From Cupriavidus numazuensis (GTDB lineage Bacteria > Pseudomonadota > Gammaproteobacteria > Burkholderiales > Burkholderiaceae): 57,323 nt of DNA. The notes under the pieces were generated by a model that did no database searches, was not told where the DNA came from, and saw only the letters and a list, made by a program, of their open reading frames with translations. Below are positions 28,966 to 40,324 of the stretch, piece by piece. The stretch lies in contig NZ_CAJPVI010000059.1 of NCBI RefSeq assembly GCF_905397435.1, positions 1 to 57,323 of the forward strand, given 5' to 3'. The position numbers were made by a program, and so were the translations under genes. Position 1 is the first letter of the stretch. Each line of letters begins with the position of its first letter.

Positions 28966-29241
28966 TTCGGAACGACCAAAAAGCTCAGCAAACTGCCGGA
29001 CGACATTCAACCAGCTCCGATACGGCTTCTTCGGCGAGATTGGCGGAATATTGGCCGCCATCAAGAAATCGAAACGAGACCTTGGCCCTGCGGAACAGGC
29101 CAACGTAACGGAAGAGCTTGGCGATGCGCTCTGATAGCCGCAGAGAATTTGGAGAAATTCGAATCGCGATGGCCCAGAGAAGGCACCGCCTCTCAGCCGT
29201 TGTTCGATGACACATACGCGCTACCAGCAAGTAGGAGGTGA
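28966..29241 (+). pseudogene. Broken MazG-like pyrophosphohydrolase gene
   Basis: One frame reads LRYGFFGEIGGILAAIKKSKRDL and then TEELGDAL before a stop at 29132-29134, the metal-binding core of MazG-like NTP pyrophosphohydrolases. A second frame then gives AENLEKFESRWPRE and PLFDDTYALPAS, the usual family tail, ending at 29239-29241. About 15-20 residues between GDAL and AENLEK are missing and the frame changes, and no start codon is visible at the 5' end. It is a remnant of an intact gene that once followed the peptidase. Bases 29242-29542 contain no convincing gene. Confidence 0.65.
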
Positions 29242-29542
29242 TTGGAGGCACGGACCTGGACAGGGGAATGGATTGGGTTCGCCTACCACGGAGAGCGACT
29301 TGAGGGCGAGGTGGTTAGCCGGTTAGTTCAATGCACAACCAGGGTAATGAAACTGTCTAGGCGTAGTGGGGTATTCCCGGCGGCTACAGTGATTCGGATT
29401 TTGCGGGCGTTGACTGGGATTCGAGAGCGAGCAGTGTCAGGATAGAGGCAGTCGACCCGGTGCTCTGCCTGACACACCATGCAAGCATTCGAATATGCGG
29501 GCCTGCTCTGTGCACATGGTTGCAACTATGCATCAGGCTAGT

Positions 29543-31225
29543 CTAACCACTTAGTTTTGACATTTCTTCTAGAGAATTACCCAACAACTGGGCTCGTTCC
29601 CCTTCCAATCGTTGAATTTCGACTGTTTTTTCGTTGATGGCTTGCAGAGTTCTTTCCGCTAGCTCACAGGCGCGGCCAGAGAGGCTTGGCACGGCAAGAC
29701 CGCCGAGGTCGGCTAATCGGATGTTACGCACCGTACTGCCAGTCACAATTGAACGCAGGCGTTCTATCCCCGTCGGGCTCTTGAGGTAAAGGTAAAGCGC
29801 CTTCGTTTCGTCCGCGCTCTTTGCACGTAGCACCAAGCAGGAGTTTGGCAGAAGTATCAGCCCGTTCGTGGGCTGCTCGACTAGCCCCACCGCGCCGACC
29901 GTGCCCTTTACGACAATAACGATGTCTCCAGCCTCAAGGTCAGTGGTGGTTTCATGCGCCTTACCGTACTCGCTTCCATCATCCGTACCGCCCGTTGTTT
30001 CGACATAGCGGATGTATGGGAACGCACGGATGATACTGTCGGTCGTCACCGCGGCGCGTGGTCTGCGCGCTCCTTTGGGCAACGCGGTCGGACGAACTAT
30101 GTGCACGATATCGCGCAGCGTCGCTCGACTTCCAGCGTTGTGAGCATCAGCCCAGGTGCCTCCAAGCAGCATCCGGGGCAAAAGAGAGCCAATCTCCAGT
30201 AGTTGTCTGAACGTCAATAGGCGACCGTTGCCGGGGCCATCAGTACGTCTATCAATTACTTGTGCCGCGAGTGCGCAGCTAGACTCGACCTCCACCCGCC
30301 GTCCCCGACCGCGGGTGGCTGGGGACGCGCGCTCGGGCAAGCTCATAACGAATACGGATTCTTCTGCAGCGGGATTCCGAGTTGGGCGAAGTACCAACAC
30401 GGAATACTGGTGCGTCGCAAGTGGCGTCGTACCGTTAGGAAGCTCAAGCACCGCCTCGACGAGTCCCGAGGATAGAAGGTCCCGTCGGAATTCGGCAGCC
30501 TTCCCAGTTCGATAGAGCATCGAACTCGGAACGAGCACTATAAGTCGTGCGACGGTCACTCCGTACCGGTCAATGATGGCGCTTAGGTCTTCACTCGCTG
30601 CATACGGCAGCTGTTTGGCATGCACACCGCCGGAAATACCCGGTATGAGCGGAAGGGCGGCAATTAAAACGCCGTTATCACGTTCCGTTGTCGATGGACT
30701 TGTACATGGCGGTGACTCATCCATTCGTGCGCCAGCGCCTTGATTCGATTGCGCTCCGGTCCCATAGACATCCCGCTCGACGGCAGTCCAGGCAGGCATG
30801 TTCGTAAGTGCGGCACACAGCTTCGGAACCTCCAAGTCGGAACAGTACTGTTCCACGCATACGCCTAAGTCAACCAACCTCGACGCCACAAGGCAAAGCG
30901 GGTCCTGCAGAATGATGGCAGACGAATGCCCTCCTTCAATGACGAGGTCAGCCAAAAGCTGTGCGATGTCCGGGGTAAGCATCGCTTCCCCGCGCCGCCT
31001 AGCCGTGTCAGAAAGCGAGACCCAATCAAGAACCTCCACAAGATGGGCCTTCGTGGCTTCGAGTGCGGAGCCCACACATGCCTCAGACAAGGACAATTGA
31101 CTCGACTGTGGTGAGCCCCCGCCGTGTATTTCGGCCAGCAGGGAAAGCGCCGCGCGATATGCGTCCGGCACGCCACGATTGCTTAAGGTTGAGACTAGCT
31201 CTCGAAAGGGGCTGGTGTTGTCCAT
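29543..31225 (-). CDS. Second degenerate HsdM-HsdS fusion
   Basis: A 560-residue protein laid out like the fusion at 20095: a shortened methylase-like region (VARLIVLVPSSMLYRTGKAAEFRRDLLSSGLVEAVLELP is the HsdM C-terminal sheet) with no DPxxGSG and no NPPF/Y, then an HsdS-like TRD (DLEAGDIVIVVKGTVGAVGLVE, NSCLVLRA, LYLYLKSPTGIERLRS) and a final coiled coil. A catalytic methylase role is excluded by the missing motifs. It is on the strand opposite the hsd operon. The start MDNTSPF overlaps the stop of the 64-residue gene (TAATG), which identifies it; the frame continues upstream without sense. Confidence 0.78.
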   Translation of the reverse strand: MDNTSPFRELVSTLSNRGVPDAYRAALSLLAEIHGGGSPQSSQLSLSEACVGSALEATKAHLVEVLDWVSLSDTARRRGEAMLTPDIAQLLADLVIEGGHSSAIILQDPLCLVASRLVDLGVCVEQYCSDLEVPKLCAALTNMPAWTAVERDVYGTGAQSNQGAGARMDESPPCTSPSTTERDNGVLIAALPLIPGISGGVHAKQLPYAASEDLSAIIDRYGVTVARLIVLVPSSMLYRTGKAAEFRRDLLSSGLVEAVLELPNGTTPLATHQYSVLVLRPTRNPAAEESVFVMSLPERASPATRGRGRRVEVESSCALAAQVIDRRTDGPGNGRLLTFRQLLEIGSLLPRMLLGGTWADAHNAGSRATLRDIVHIVRPTALPKGARRPRAAVTTDSIIRAFPYIRYVETTGGTDDGSEYGKAHETTTDLEAGDIVIVVKGTVGAVGLVEQPTNGLILLPNSCLVLRAKSADETKALYLYLKSPTGIERLRSIVTGSTVRNIRLADLGGLAVPSLSGRACELAERTLQAINEKTVEIQRLEGERAQLLGNSLEEMSKLSG

Positions 31226-31419
31226 TACTTCCGCTCCCCTTCTTTTTCGGCACTGCGCCACTCTGCTGGCGGCAGGCTGCCGACCGTCAGATGAATGTCT
31301 AGCTTCATCGGCGGCAGACTCACTGGGTGCAACGTAAGCACTGTTGCTACAACTGCCAAAATGGGCCGCCGAGAGTGTTGGTGAATCCTGCGTTCGTTTT
31401 CTGAAAGCCGATTGTCCAT
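31225..31419 (-). CDS. Small protein coupled to the HsdM-HsdS fusion
   Basis: A 64-residue protein, basic at the N-terminus (MDNRLSENERRIHQHSRR), then hydrophobic (ILAVVATVLTLHPVSL), then KLDIHLTVGSLPPAEW. No family recognised. AGGGAAGGAC precedes its ATG, and its TAA overlaps the ATG of the fusion gene, so the two are translationally coupled. It holds the same place relative to its fusion as the DUF4258-like gene does upstream of the other, but the two small proteins do not look alike. Confidence 0.55.
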   Translation of the reverse strand: MDNRLSENERRIHQHSRRPILAVVATVLTLHPVSLPPMKLDIHLTVGSLPPAEWRSAEKEGERK

Positions 31420-32294
31420 GTCCTTCCCTAAAGGTGGTGCGCACGCAAATCATGACATGAAATTTGCGCTTTGCGCAACACAGCTCAAGTGCTTTATCCC
31501 ATCGAATCCAAGCAATTCCGTTGACAGGGCGTCGAGAAGTGAACGTCCTGTGCTCGATATAGCGCCTCGGGAAGTGCGTTGGGGCGGGCGAGTGCCGGCA
31601 TTGACTTGCCGGGCTCGCGCGGCAACGAGGGATAAGGCGACAACCAGTGGCTGAGTTCGAGTCTCGCCAGGGGCCTAGTAGCCCTCTAGAGCCCGAGACT
31701 AAGAAATTGTCATCTGCCGAAGCGGCGATGACAGACGCGCAACTTTCCATGTTGCGCTGCAGCCTACCCGCAGCCCCATCCAGAAGAAGAGCAGTCTCAT
31801 GGCCCACTACTGCCTCTCACCTCTTAGGACTCGGCGCGTGTGCAGGCAGCTACGAAGGCAAGCCCATCCCGAAACGGCAGCCAGCCGACCATCCGCATGG
31901 CTCAGGTCGACTCATTGCACATGGCTGTTGCATGCTATAAGGCGAACGGTCTGCGCTGACGCTCGGTCGCGCCCCACGTCCCATGACGTTGGCATCTTAG
32001 AGAAAAACTTGATGACGACAGCTTTGCGCATGACCTCGTCGCGGGTGCCTGGCAACAGCGATGCTCGGGACTGTAGCCGGCGGAAGTCTGGTTTTCAAAC
32101 GACGACGCCAGGCGAGGTGCTCACTCTTGTTTATCTCGATGTGAAAATGTTTGACGTTGGATTCGACCCAAATGCATTCGGGCGGTGATACAACGAGCAC
32201 GACAGTGTGAGGCGCTATCGATAGCGCGCACACGCAATATATGCAAACAACCCGGCCTCTGGTGAATCGCTAGATTAATTTTCCATTTCGAGTA
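31420..32294. other. 875-base stretch without a convincing gene
   Basis: Plus-strand frames in 31412-31940 give low-complexity products without ribosome binding sites. A perfect 16-base palindrome, GCGCTATCGATAGCGC, lies at 32212-32227, about 70 bases beyond the 3' end of the DprA-like gene, with no T-run beside it. Otherwise nothing was recognised. Confidence 0.45.
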
Positions 32295-33242
32295 TTACGT
32301 CAGAAGTGCCGCCTCAATCGCTTCGTATTCGCTTTTCGACCGAAGAACAATAAGGCGCTCCAAATCTGACTCTTGGCATTTAAGTATCGAGAGCTTCTCG
32401 GTGACACTGCCGGTGGTCAATGCAATGTTGCCGCGCGCTTTCTCATATCCACTTGTAATGTCTGCACGCGTTGCGACTGGAACTATCAGGAATCGCCGGT
32501 ATCGGAGTGCGGCGCGGCTTGCATGCAGGCTACCGCCGCCTCTGTCAGACTGCGCCATCACCACGGCCTTCGAAAGAGCCGCTTGAATTCTATCTCTTTC
32601 CACAAACTGGCCAGAGAATGCGGGTGTCCCGTAGCCATACTCTGATACTAAAAGGCCGCCCTTCGCCACAATGGCGTCAGCAAGAGCAGCATTCGATTTC
32701 GGATAGACCGAGTCCAGTCCGTGAGCCATAGCAGCCACCGTCGAGCCATCGTGGTTCAGAGCCTCTTTGTGGGCAACCGAATCAAGACCGAGCGCAAGCC
32801 CACTAACTATTTGCCATCCGGCGCTCCCAAAGTACTGAGTGATTCGCCGAGCGGTTTCAATTCCATGCTTCGATGGCTCTCGTGTGCCGATGACCGCAAT
32901 AGCCTTCTTGGAGAATCGCGCCGGGTCCCCTGCGACATATAGGAGCGCAGGTCTGTCTTCCGTTGTGGCTAGAAGTCGCGGATAGTCCGAGTCCGACGGA
33001 CTCAAGATGGTATGGCCACGTTCTGACGCTTGCCGAAGGTCATCCTCCGCCGCCTTAACCGCCGTCTCATAGGTCAGGCTTGCAGGCTGCAGCAGCGCGA
33101 GTTCCGGGAAGGTTTCAGCCAACTCCTCTAGCTTAACCTGGAAAAATAGCGGTTCCCTGGTTAAAGCTTGGAGGGTCTTCCGGCCCACTCCCTTCACCTT
33201 GCTCGCAATCAGTACACGAATTGTGTAGTCAGATACAGCCAC
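32295..33242 (-). CDS. DprA-family protein, ShosA-like
   Basis: A 315-residue protein with an N-terminal helical (SAM-like) part and a Rossmann-type DprA/Smf domain (IAVIGTREPSKHGIETARR, SGLALGLDSVAHKEAL, GSTVAAMAHGLDSVYP, GGLLVSEYGYG). Chromosomal DprA loads RecA on incoming DNA. Here it starts with GTG inside the stop of the phosphoribosyltransferase gene (TAGTG), which is the ShosTA arrangement, in which a DprA-family antitoxin neutralises a phosphoribosyltransferase toxin. It is the third gene of a three-gene operon. Gene order supports the ShosA reading; activity is untested. Confidence 0.75.
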   Translation of the reverse strand: MAVSDYTIRVLIASKVKGVGRKTLQALTREPLFFQVKLEELAETFPELALLQPASLTYETAVKAAEDDLRQASERGHTILSPSDSDYPRLLATTEDRPALLYVAGDPARFSKKAIAVIGTREPSKHGIETARRITQYFGSAGWQIVSGLALGLDSVAHKEALNHDGSTVAAMAHGLDSVYPKSNAALADAIVAKGGLLVSEYGYGTPAFSGQFVERDRIQAALSKAVVMAQSDRGGGSLHASRAALRYRRFLIVPVATRADITSGYEKARGNIALTTGSVTEKLSILKCQESDLERLIVLRSKSEYEAIEAALLT

Positions 33243-34711
33243 TATTGGATGTCTTCAGTGTAGTTGCAGGACGGTGTCTGATTGTATCCGGTGCAGCCCC
33301 AAAACCGGTTACCATTCTGTCTGTTGGTACGGCGCACCATGGGTCTGTTGCAGACTCCGCAGAATTTCGGATGCATGTCCTCTGTGTAGGGGCATCGCTC
33401 GTCTTCCTCGTCCGCAAAGTAGCCGGAGCAGCCCCAGAAATGACTGCCATCGGCCTGATTGCGCCGAAGTCGCATCGGTCGAGTGCATCGCGGGCAGTTC
33501 TTGTCATCCTGCTGAACGCTTACCGTTTTCGCAAAAGCCAACCCGGTCACCGAGGCGGCCCCGGCTTTTTCCAGCAGGTCGATTGAGCGTGCGATAGTTG
33601 ACCCGGTCGTTACTACGTCGTCGATTACGAGAACATGCCGGCCGCGAATGCGCTCGGCCGCAACACCTGCGAGCTGGAGCGCCCGCTTGGCTTCTGCCGC
33701 CCGCTGGTCGGCTGAGAGAGTCTTCTGCTTCAGCGCATCGTCGACATACCGCAGCAGCGATGCATCGAAGCTCACCCCAGCAAACTCTGGCCCAGCAGCT
33801 TGCTGAACGCGGCGAAGGAAATTCTCCAAGCGCGGATGACCACCGGCCTTTCCCGGTACGACAGTGATTAGGTCAAAAGGATGCTCGTTGTGGAACAGAT
33901 ATTCAGGTGCTCGTCGGAGGACGTGCAACACAACGTCGACCCAATACGGCTGAAGCTCAAACTGCGGGATACTCTCTTTGCGCACGATGTCTTGTGAAAG
34001 CGCATGCGCCTCGTGGAGCGACGCCGTAGCCACTGCCTTCTGGCTGTAGTAGCGGCCGAGGCACAGAATCCGCAGTTGTTCGCCGACGGTTATCACATTG
34101 CCGGAGAGGTCGAGAGGCAGGAAAAAGGTCGCGCCACGGTGGAAATTAATAGACTGATGCTCTGCTGCGCGCTCCGCAAATAAGCGGAAGTCGCTTGGGT
34201 CATCAAAGTAGTCAATCAGGTCTCGCGACGACAAGGCTGCCGCTGGCGCCGTCGAGACGGTTTCGCGCGACGCCCAGGTTGGAACGATGGGCGTAACTCC
34301 AGCGTTGTACGCGGCGACAATGTCGATGTACTCGTCACCTACATAAAGAACGTGGGGGCCCGACTCCTCCCCAAGCTGCTCGAGCGCAAGCAAGATTCCA
34401 TCAGGCGCCGGCTTTGGCTCCTTGCCTGCGCGCTTTACGTCTGAGTAAGTGACAACCACGTCAAAGTCGTTCCGCATCCCCAAATGGGCAAGAATGCGGT
34501 CGATGTAGCCTCGTCCCGCATTGGACACAATCCCGAGCAGGACACCTCGTTCCTTCAGCGCCCTAATAAGCTCCGGAACGGGTTGATACGGCGCAACCTG
34601 GGCCATCGTCTCCGGTGTGAGCAAATCGTATTCGACAGACTCTCGTATCTCCCGGACCGACCGCGTATTCACCAAGGTGCTATCGAAATCGAACAAAATA
34701 ACGTTGGCCAT
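33242..34711 (-). CDS. HAD-phosphoribosyltransferase protein with zinc ribbons, ShosT-like
   Basis: A 489-residue protein with three parts. A HAD hydrolase comes first: DFDSTL (nucleophile motif), LGIVSNAG (motif II), KPAPDG and VGDEYIDI (motifs III and IV), all apparently active. A type I phosphoribosyltransferase follows, with VLVIDDVVTTGST as the PRPP-binding loop near residues 362-375. Two topoisomerase-type C4 zinc ribbons end it (CPRC…CSGY…C; CGVC…CTGY…C), a likely nucleic-acid contact. This matches a ShosT-type toxin acting on nucleotides or DNA. ATG 34711 is preceded by GGAG; a GTG at 34723 is less likely. It is coupled to the DprA-like gene. Confidence 0.8.
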   Translation of the reverse strand: MANVILFDFDSTLVNTRSVREIRESVEYDLLTPETMAQVAPYQPVPELIRALKERGVLLGIVSNAGRGYIDRILAHLGMRNDFDVVVTYSDVKRAGKEPKPAPDGILLALEQLGEESGPHVLYVGDEYIDIVAAYNAGVTPIVPTWASRETVSTAPAAALSSRDLIDYFDDPSDFRLFAERAAEHQSINFHRGATFFLPLDLSGNVITVGEQLRILCLGRYYSQKAVATASLHEAHALSQDIVRKESIPQFELQPYWVDVVLHVLRRAPEYLFHNEHPFDLITVVPGKAGGHPRLENFLRRVQQAAGPEFAGVSFDASLLRYVDDALKQKTLSADQRAAEAKRALQLAGVAAERIRGRHVLVIDDVVTTGSTIARSIDLLEKAGAASVTGLAFAKTVSVQQDDKNCPRCTRPMRLRRNQADGSHFWGCSGYFADEEDERCPYTEDMHPKFCGVCNRPMVRRTNRQNGNRFWGCTGYNQTPSCNYTEDIQ

Positions 34712-34776
34712 CCTGGTCTCCACGCGTGGTGTAGTTCTCGAATTTCTGAATTGAACGGCACACCGTCTGCACGGCC

Positions 34777-35910
34777 TTATGTCAACAGCGTTGTCAACGC
34801 GGCTTGGCTTCCGACATTGGTGGTGCCGGGAAATGGACTGAATGCCCCGATGAAGTCCGACGCTTGCACTGGAGCGAATGGGTTAGCCTTCAGCTCAATT
34901 TGATAGGCACCAAGCTGGTTTCCAAACTTGCCCAATGCGATACCGGTAACCGACGCCGCTCCCGCCTTACGCAGGAAGGCTGCCGCCACACCGAAGGAAA
35001 CGCCATACGTTGTGCAGTCATCGACCACCACCACGTTCTTCCCGCGAAGCTTACTAGCGTAGAATGGATTCAAGTGAATGGTCGTGACCTGCCCCGTTGG
35101 GTCCCGCCTATCTCCACTGAAGCTGCCACTAGACCGTTTGGCCGAAGGAGTATGTCGAATGAACAGAGGCTGACCGCGCTCCGCATTTCGAACTCGCGAA
35201 GCCGTCGTGCGCAGTCGATGGGTGAAGTCGCTAAGCGTCTCGTTGTCAGAGTTGTCGCTGCTGGATGATGGGTAGACGCCCCAGAGGAGGTCTGGGACGG
35301 CACCGACGCCCATAAACAACATAGACCGTGCAGTCACTGCGAGCAGCGCATTCAGGTGAACGCCTCCGTTTTTGACAGTCTGTTTGATTTTCCCTGCAAA
35401 AACCTGCTGGTCGATTCCCTTGCCCATCTGCGACAGGTCCGCCAGGACATGCACGCTGTAGCCCGGTGTGTTGCCTTGGTACCACCATTGCCCCTGCCAT
35501 CCCGCAGTCAACCCGATGACTTGTGCAAGCTCAGTAGGATTCGCGGCTCGAATGCCCAAATCTGCAACGTACTTATTGTTTGACCACCCAGCGCCAATCA
35601 CCACCGCATGACCGTTCTTCGCCATCTGGATGTCGTCCAGCTTCGAGGCTAGAACCAGCACGTCGTGATTCTGCAAATTGAAGCGCTTAGCATTGTGCGA
35701 GACCACCCCTCCATCTTGTCTCCCAGGGCTGCGAAGGAACTGAACTGCGGTGCCCGCAAACGCTTGCTTGAACCAAACCGGCTCTGTGTGGTTCGACAAA
35801 AGAGCGACCGGGTTTCCCGCCGCCGCGAAGTCAGCCAGCACTTTGACAATGGCCGGGTGGGCCCCCCCCGAGACCAAAACAGAGTCGGGAGATGTCAGGA
35901 GCATTTGCAT
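34777..35910 (-). CDS. Second HAD-like/phosphoribosyltransferase protein
   Basis: A 377-residue protein related in layout to the next gene. The N-terminal part has a HAD-like fold (VALLSNHTEP as motif II, VVIGAGWSNNKYVADLGIRA as motif IV), but the nucleophile DxDxT is missing (SPDSVLVSGG in its place), so phosphatase activity is unlikely. The C-terminal part is a phosphoribosyltransferase with VVVVDDCTTYGVS. It lacks zinc ribbons. It starts the three-gene operon, 65 bases before the ShosT-like gene. A paralogous pair, one with an active HAD and one without, may act as a heteromer. Confidence 0.72.
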   Translation of the reverse strand: MQMLLTSPDSVLVSGGAHPAIVKVLADFAAAGNPVALLSNHTEPVWFKQAFAGTAVQFLRSPGRQDGGVVSHNAKRFNLQNHDVLVLASKLDDIQMAKNGHAVVIGAGWSNNKYVADLGIRAANPTELAQVIGLTAGWQGQWWYQGNTPGYSVHVLADLSQMGKGIDQQVFAGKIKQTVKNGGVHLNALLAVTARSMLFMGVGAVPDLLWGVYPSSSSDNSDNETLSDFTHRLRTTASRVRNAERGQPLFIRHTPSAKRSSGSFSGDRRDPTGQVTTIHLNPFYASKLRGKNVVVVDDCTTYGVSFGVAAAFLRKAGAASVTGIALGKFGNQLGAYQIELKANPFAPVQASDFIGAFSPFPGTTNVGSQAALTTLLT

Positions 35911-36024
35911 TTAGAGGTCTCGCTCTATTGAGTGAACGCGCGGAGCCACGTCGAGTCGTTGCAGTCAACGACTCGGGACGCATCGCTAATTGCTGAGACG
36001 TCCATAAACATTGGCTATCAACGC

Positions 36025-36056
36025 AAAAGACCCATAAATTTCTCAACTTATGGGTC
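36025..36056 (-). terminator. gyrB terminator
   Basis: On the minus strand, GACCCATAA pairs with TTATGGGTC across a 10-base loop and is followed by TTTT, directly beyond the gyrB stop. It fits an intrinsic terminator and marks the junction between the core chromosome and the accessory DNA. Confidence 0.65.
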
Positions 36057-36094
36057 CCAGATTCTTAGGTTATGTGCCTATCTACAGACAAATT

Positions 36095-38620
<2,526 letters not shown>

Positions 38621-38712
38621 GTCTTTCTACTCAACGGCTGATGCGAAAACCTGGCCGCGCCGGCACATTGGCAGGGCGTTTGGCTTCCGCATGGCGGGTT
38701 ACTAAAAACGGC

Positions 38713-38743
38713 AAAAGGGGCGGATCGATTTCGATCCTGCCCC
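38713..38743 (-). terminator. Intrinsic terminator between dnaN and gyrB
   Basis: A strong hairpin (arms near 38717-38728 and 38731-38743 around GGATCGA/TCGATCC) is followed on the minus strand by TTTTGCCGTTTTT. It lies 94 bases after the dnaN stop and probably ends or attenuates dnaN transcription, so gyrB would need its own promoter. Confidence 0.65.
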
Positions 38744-38836
38744 TGCTGCAAAGAGACGTCCCGTGATAGTGCGGGTGTCGTAGCGTGCCGTTTGCTGCTC
38801 CGGTATCTCTGTATCTGTAGTCCTGTTACCGGATCA

Positions 38837-39952
38837 TCAGATGCGCATCGGCATGACGACGTACTTGAAGTTGTCGTCTTCCGGCACGGTAATCAGCGCA
38901 CTCGAATTCGAGTCGCCGAGGCTGACCTGCACTTGCTCGCTCTTCAGGTTGGCGAGGACGTCGAGCAGGTAGGTCACGTTGAAGCCGATGTCGAGCGCGT
39001 CGCCCGAGTAATCGAGTTCCAGCTCTTCCTGCGCCTCTTCCTGATCGGCGTTGGTGGAGCTGATCTTCAGCATGTGGGTGTCCAGGATGCAGCGCACGCC
39101 CTTGAACTTGTCGGTCGTCAGGATGGCGGTACGTTGCAGCGCCTGCTGCAGGCGCACGCGGTCGATCGCAAAGGCGTTCTTGTAGCCCTTGGGAATGACG
39201 CGATTGAAGTCGGGGAACTTGCCTTCCACCAGCTTGGAGATCAGCTCGATATTGGCGAAGCTGAACTTGACCTGGTTGGCGGCGAGCTGCACCTGCACGG
39301 GATCGTCGTTGTCTTCGAGCAGGCGTTGCAGTTCGAGGATGGTCTTGCGCGGGATGATGACTTCCTGGCGCGAGCCCACACCGGTGGCTTCGTTTTCCAG
39401 TTCCACACCGCAGTAGGCCAAGCGGTGGCCGTCGGTGGCGACTGCCATGACCTTCTTGCCGTCGACGACGAGCAGCATGCCGTTGAGGTAGTAACGGATG
39501 TCTTGCTGCGCCATGGCGAAGTGGACCATCGCCAGCAGGTGCTTGAAGGTCTTCTGCGGCAGCGAGATGCTGGCGTTGAATTCGCTGGCTTCGGCAACGG
39601 TCGGGAATTCTTCGGCGGCCAGCGTCTGCAGTGCGAAGCGGCTCTTGCCGGACTGCACGGTCATGCGCTTGTCGTTGAGCGACAGGGCCACATCGCCGTC
39701 GGGCATGGCGCGCAGGATGTCGAGCAGCTTGCGTGCGGCCACGGTGGTGGCCACGCTGTCATTGCCCACGCCGCATTCGGCGTGCGTGGTGATCTGGATC
39801 TCGATGTCGGTCGAGAGGAAGGATACGTTCGAGCCGGACTTGCGAATCAGCAGGTTGGCCAGGATCGGGAGGGTGTGGCGGCGCTCCACGATGCCGCTCA
39901 CGATTTGCAGCGGACGCAGCAGATTGTCTCGCGAGGTTTTGACCAATTGCAT
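38837..39952 (-). CDS. dnaN: DNA polymerase III beta clamp
   Basis: A 371-residue sliding clamp with the three repeated clamp domains of the family (starts MQLVKTSRDNLLRPLQIVSGIVE; the C-terminus ends with the conserved YVVMPMRI). It forms the ring that ties polymerase III and other enzymes to DNA. Length and ends are normal. It follows dnaA on the same strand after 372 bases. Confidence 0.98.
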   Translation of the reverse strand: MQLVKTSRDNLLRPLQIVSGIVERRHTLPILANLLIRKSGSNVSFLSTDIEIQITTHAECGVGNDSVATTVAARKLLDILRAMPDGDVALSLNDKRMTVQSGKSRFALQTLAAEEFPTVAEASEFNASISLPQKTFKHLLAMVHFAMAQQDIRYYLNGMLLVVDGKKVMAVATDGHRLAYCGVELENEATGVGSRQEVIIPRKTILELQRLLEDNDDPVQVQLAANQVKFSFANIELISKLVEGKFPDFNRVIPKGYKNAFAIDRVRLQQALQRTAILTTDKFKGVRCILDTHMLKISSTNADQEEAQEELELDYSGDALDIGFNVTYLLDVLANLKSEQVQVSLGDSNSSALITVPEDDNFKYVVMPMRI

Positions 39953-40324
39953 TGAATTTATCCTTCGTCGTTTGTCGTCGGCGACCGCAAACTCCAGGCA
40001 ACTCCAATTTACTTAGAAATCAAGGAGTTAATGTGCCATTGTACCAAGGATAAGCCGCTGCGGTGAAGCGGGGCGAAACCGTCGGAAGTGGGGGTTGTGC
40101 ACAAAAAGCCACGGCGCCCGCCAAGTACTTTCCGCATTTCATCCCGACTCACCGCAAAGCCTTATCTGTGGCTAACACTGCACACGGCTGCGGCTGGGCC
40201 GTTGTTGTTTAACAGGCGCCCCGGGGGCCTCCCAGTGACGCCGAACCTACAGTATGCCAGCCCTCTCGGGCCGGTTCTTCAAAATCCGCCCGCCCCGGTT
40301 TCCCGGCGCGGGATCCACCTCGGA
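39953..40324. other. dnaA-dnaN intergenic region
   Basis: No gene. It contains TTGTGCACA at 40095-40103, a relaxed DnaA-box form, and TTATCTGTGG further on. It should hold the dnaN promoter; I could not single out one -35/-10 pair with confidence. Confidence 0.4.

Noticed and set aside
31653..31668. GAGTTCGAGTCTCGCC, like the T-arm of a tRNA and thus a possible attachment site
   Set aside because: The stem does not pair fully, no acceptor or anticodon arm is present, and no second copy was found.
38792..39955. Plus-strand open frame opposite dnaN
   Set aside because: Shadow of dnaN; composition is typical of antisense to a GC-rich gene.
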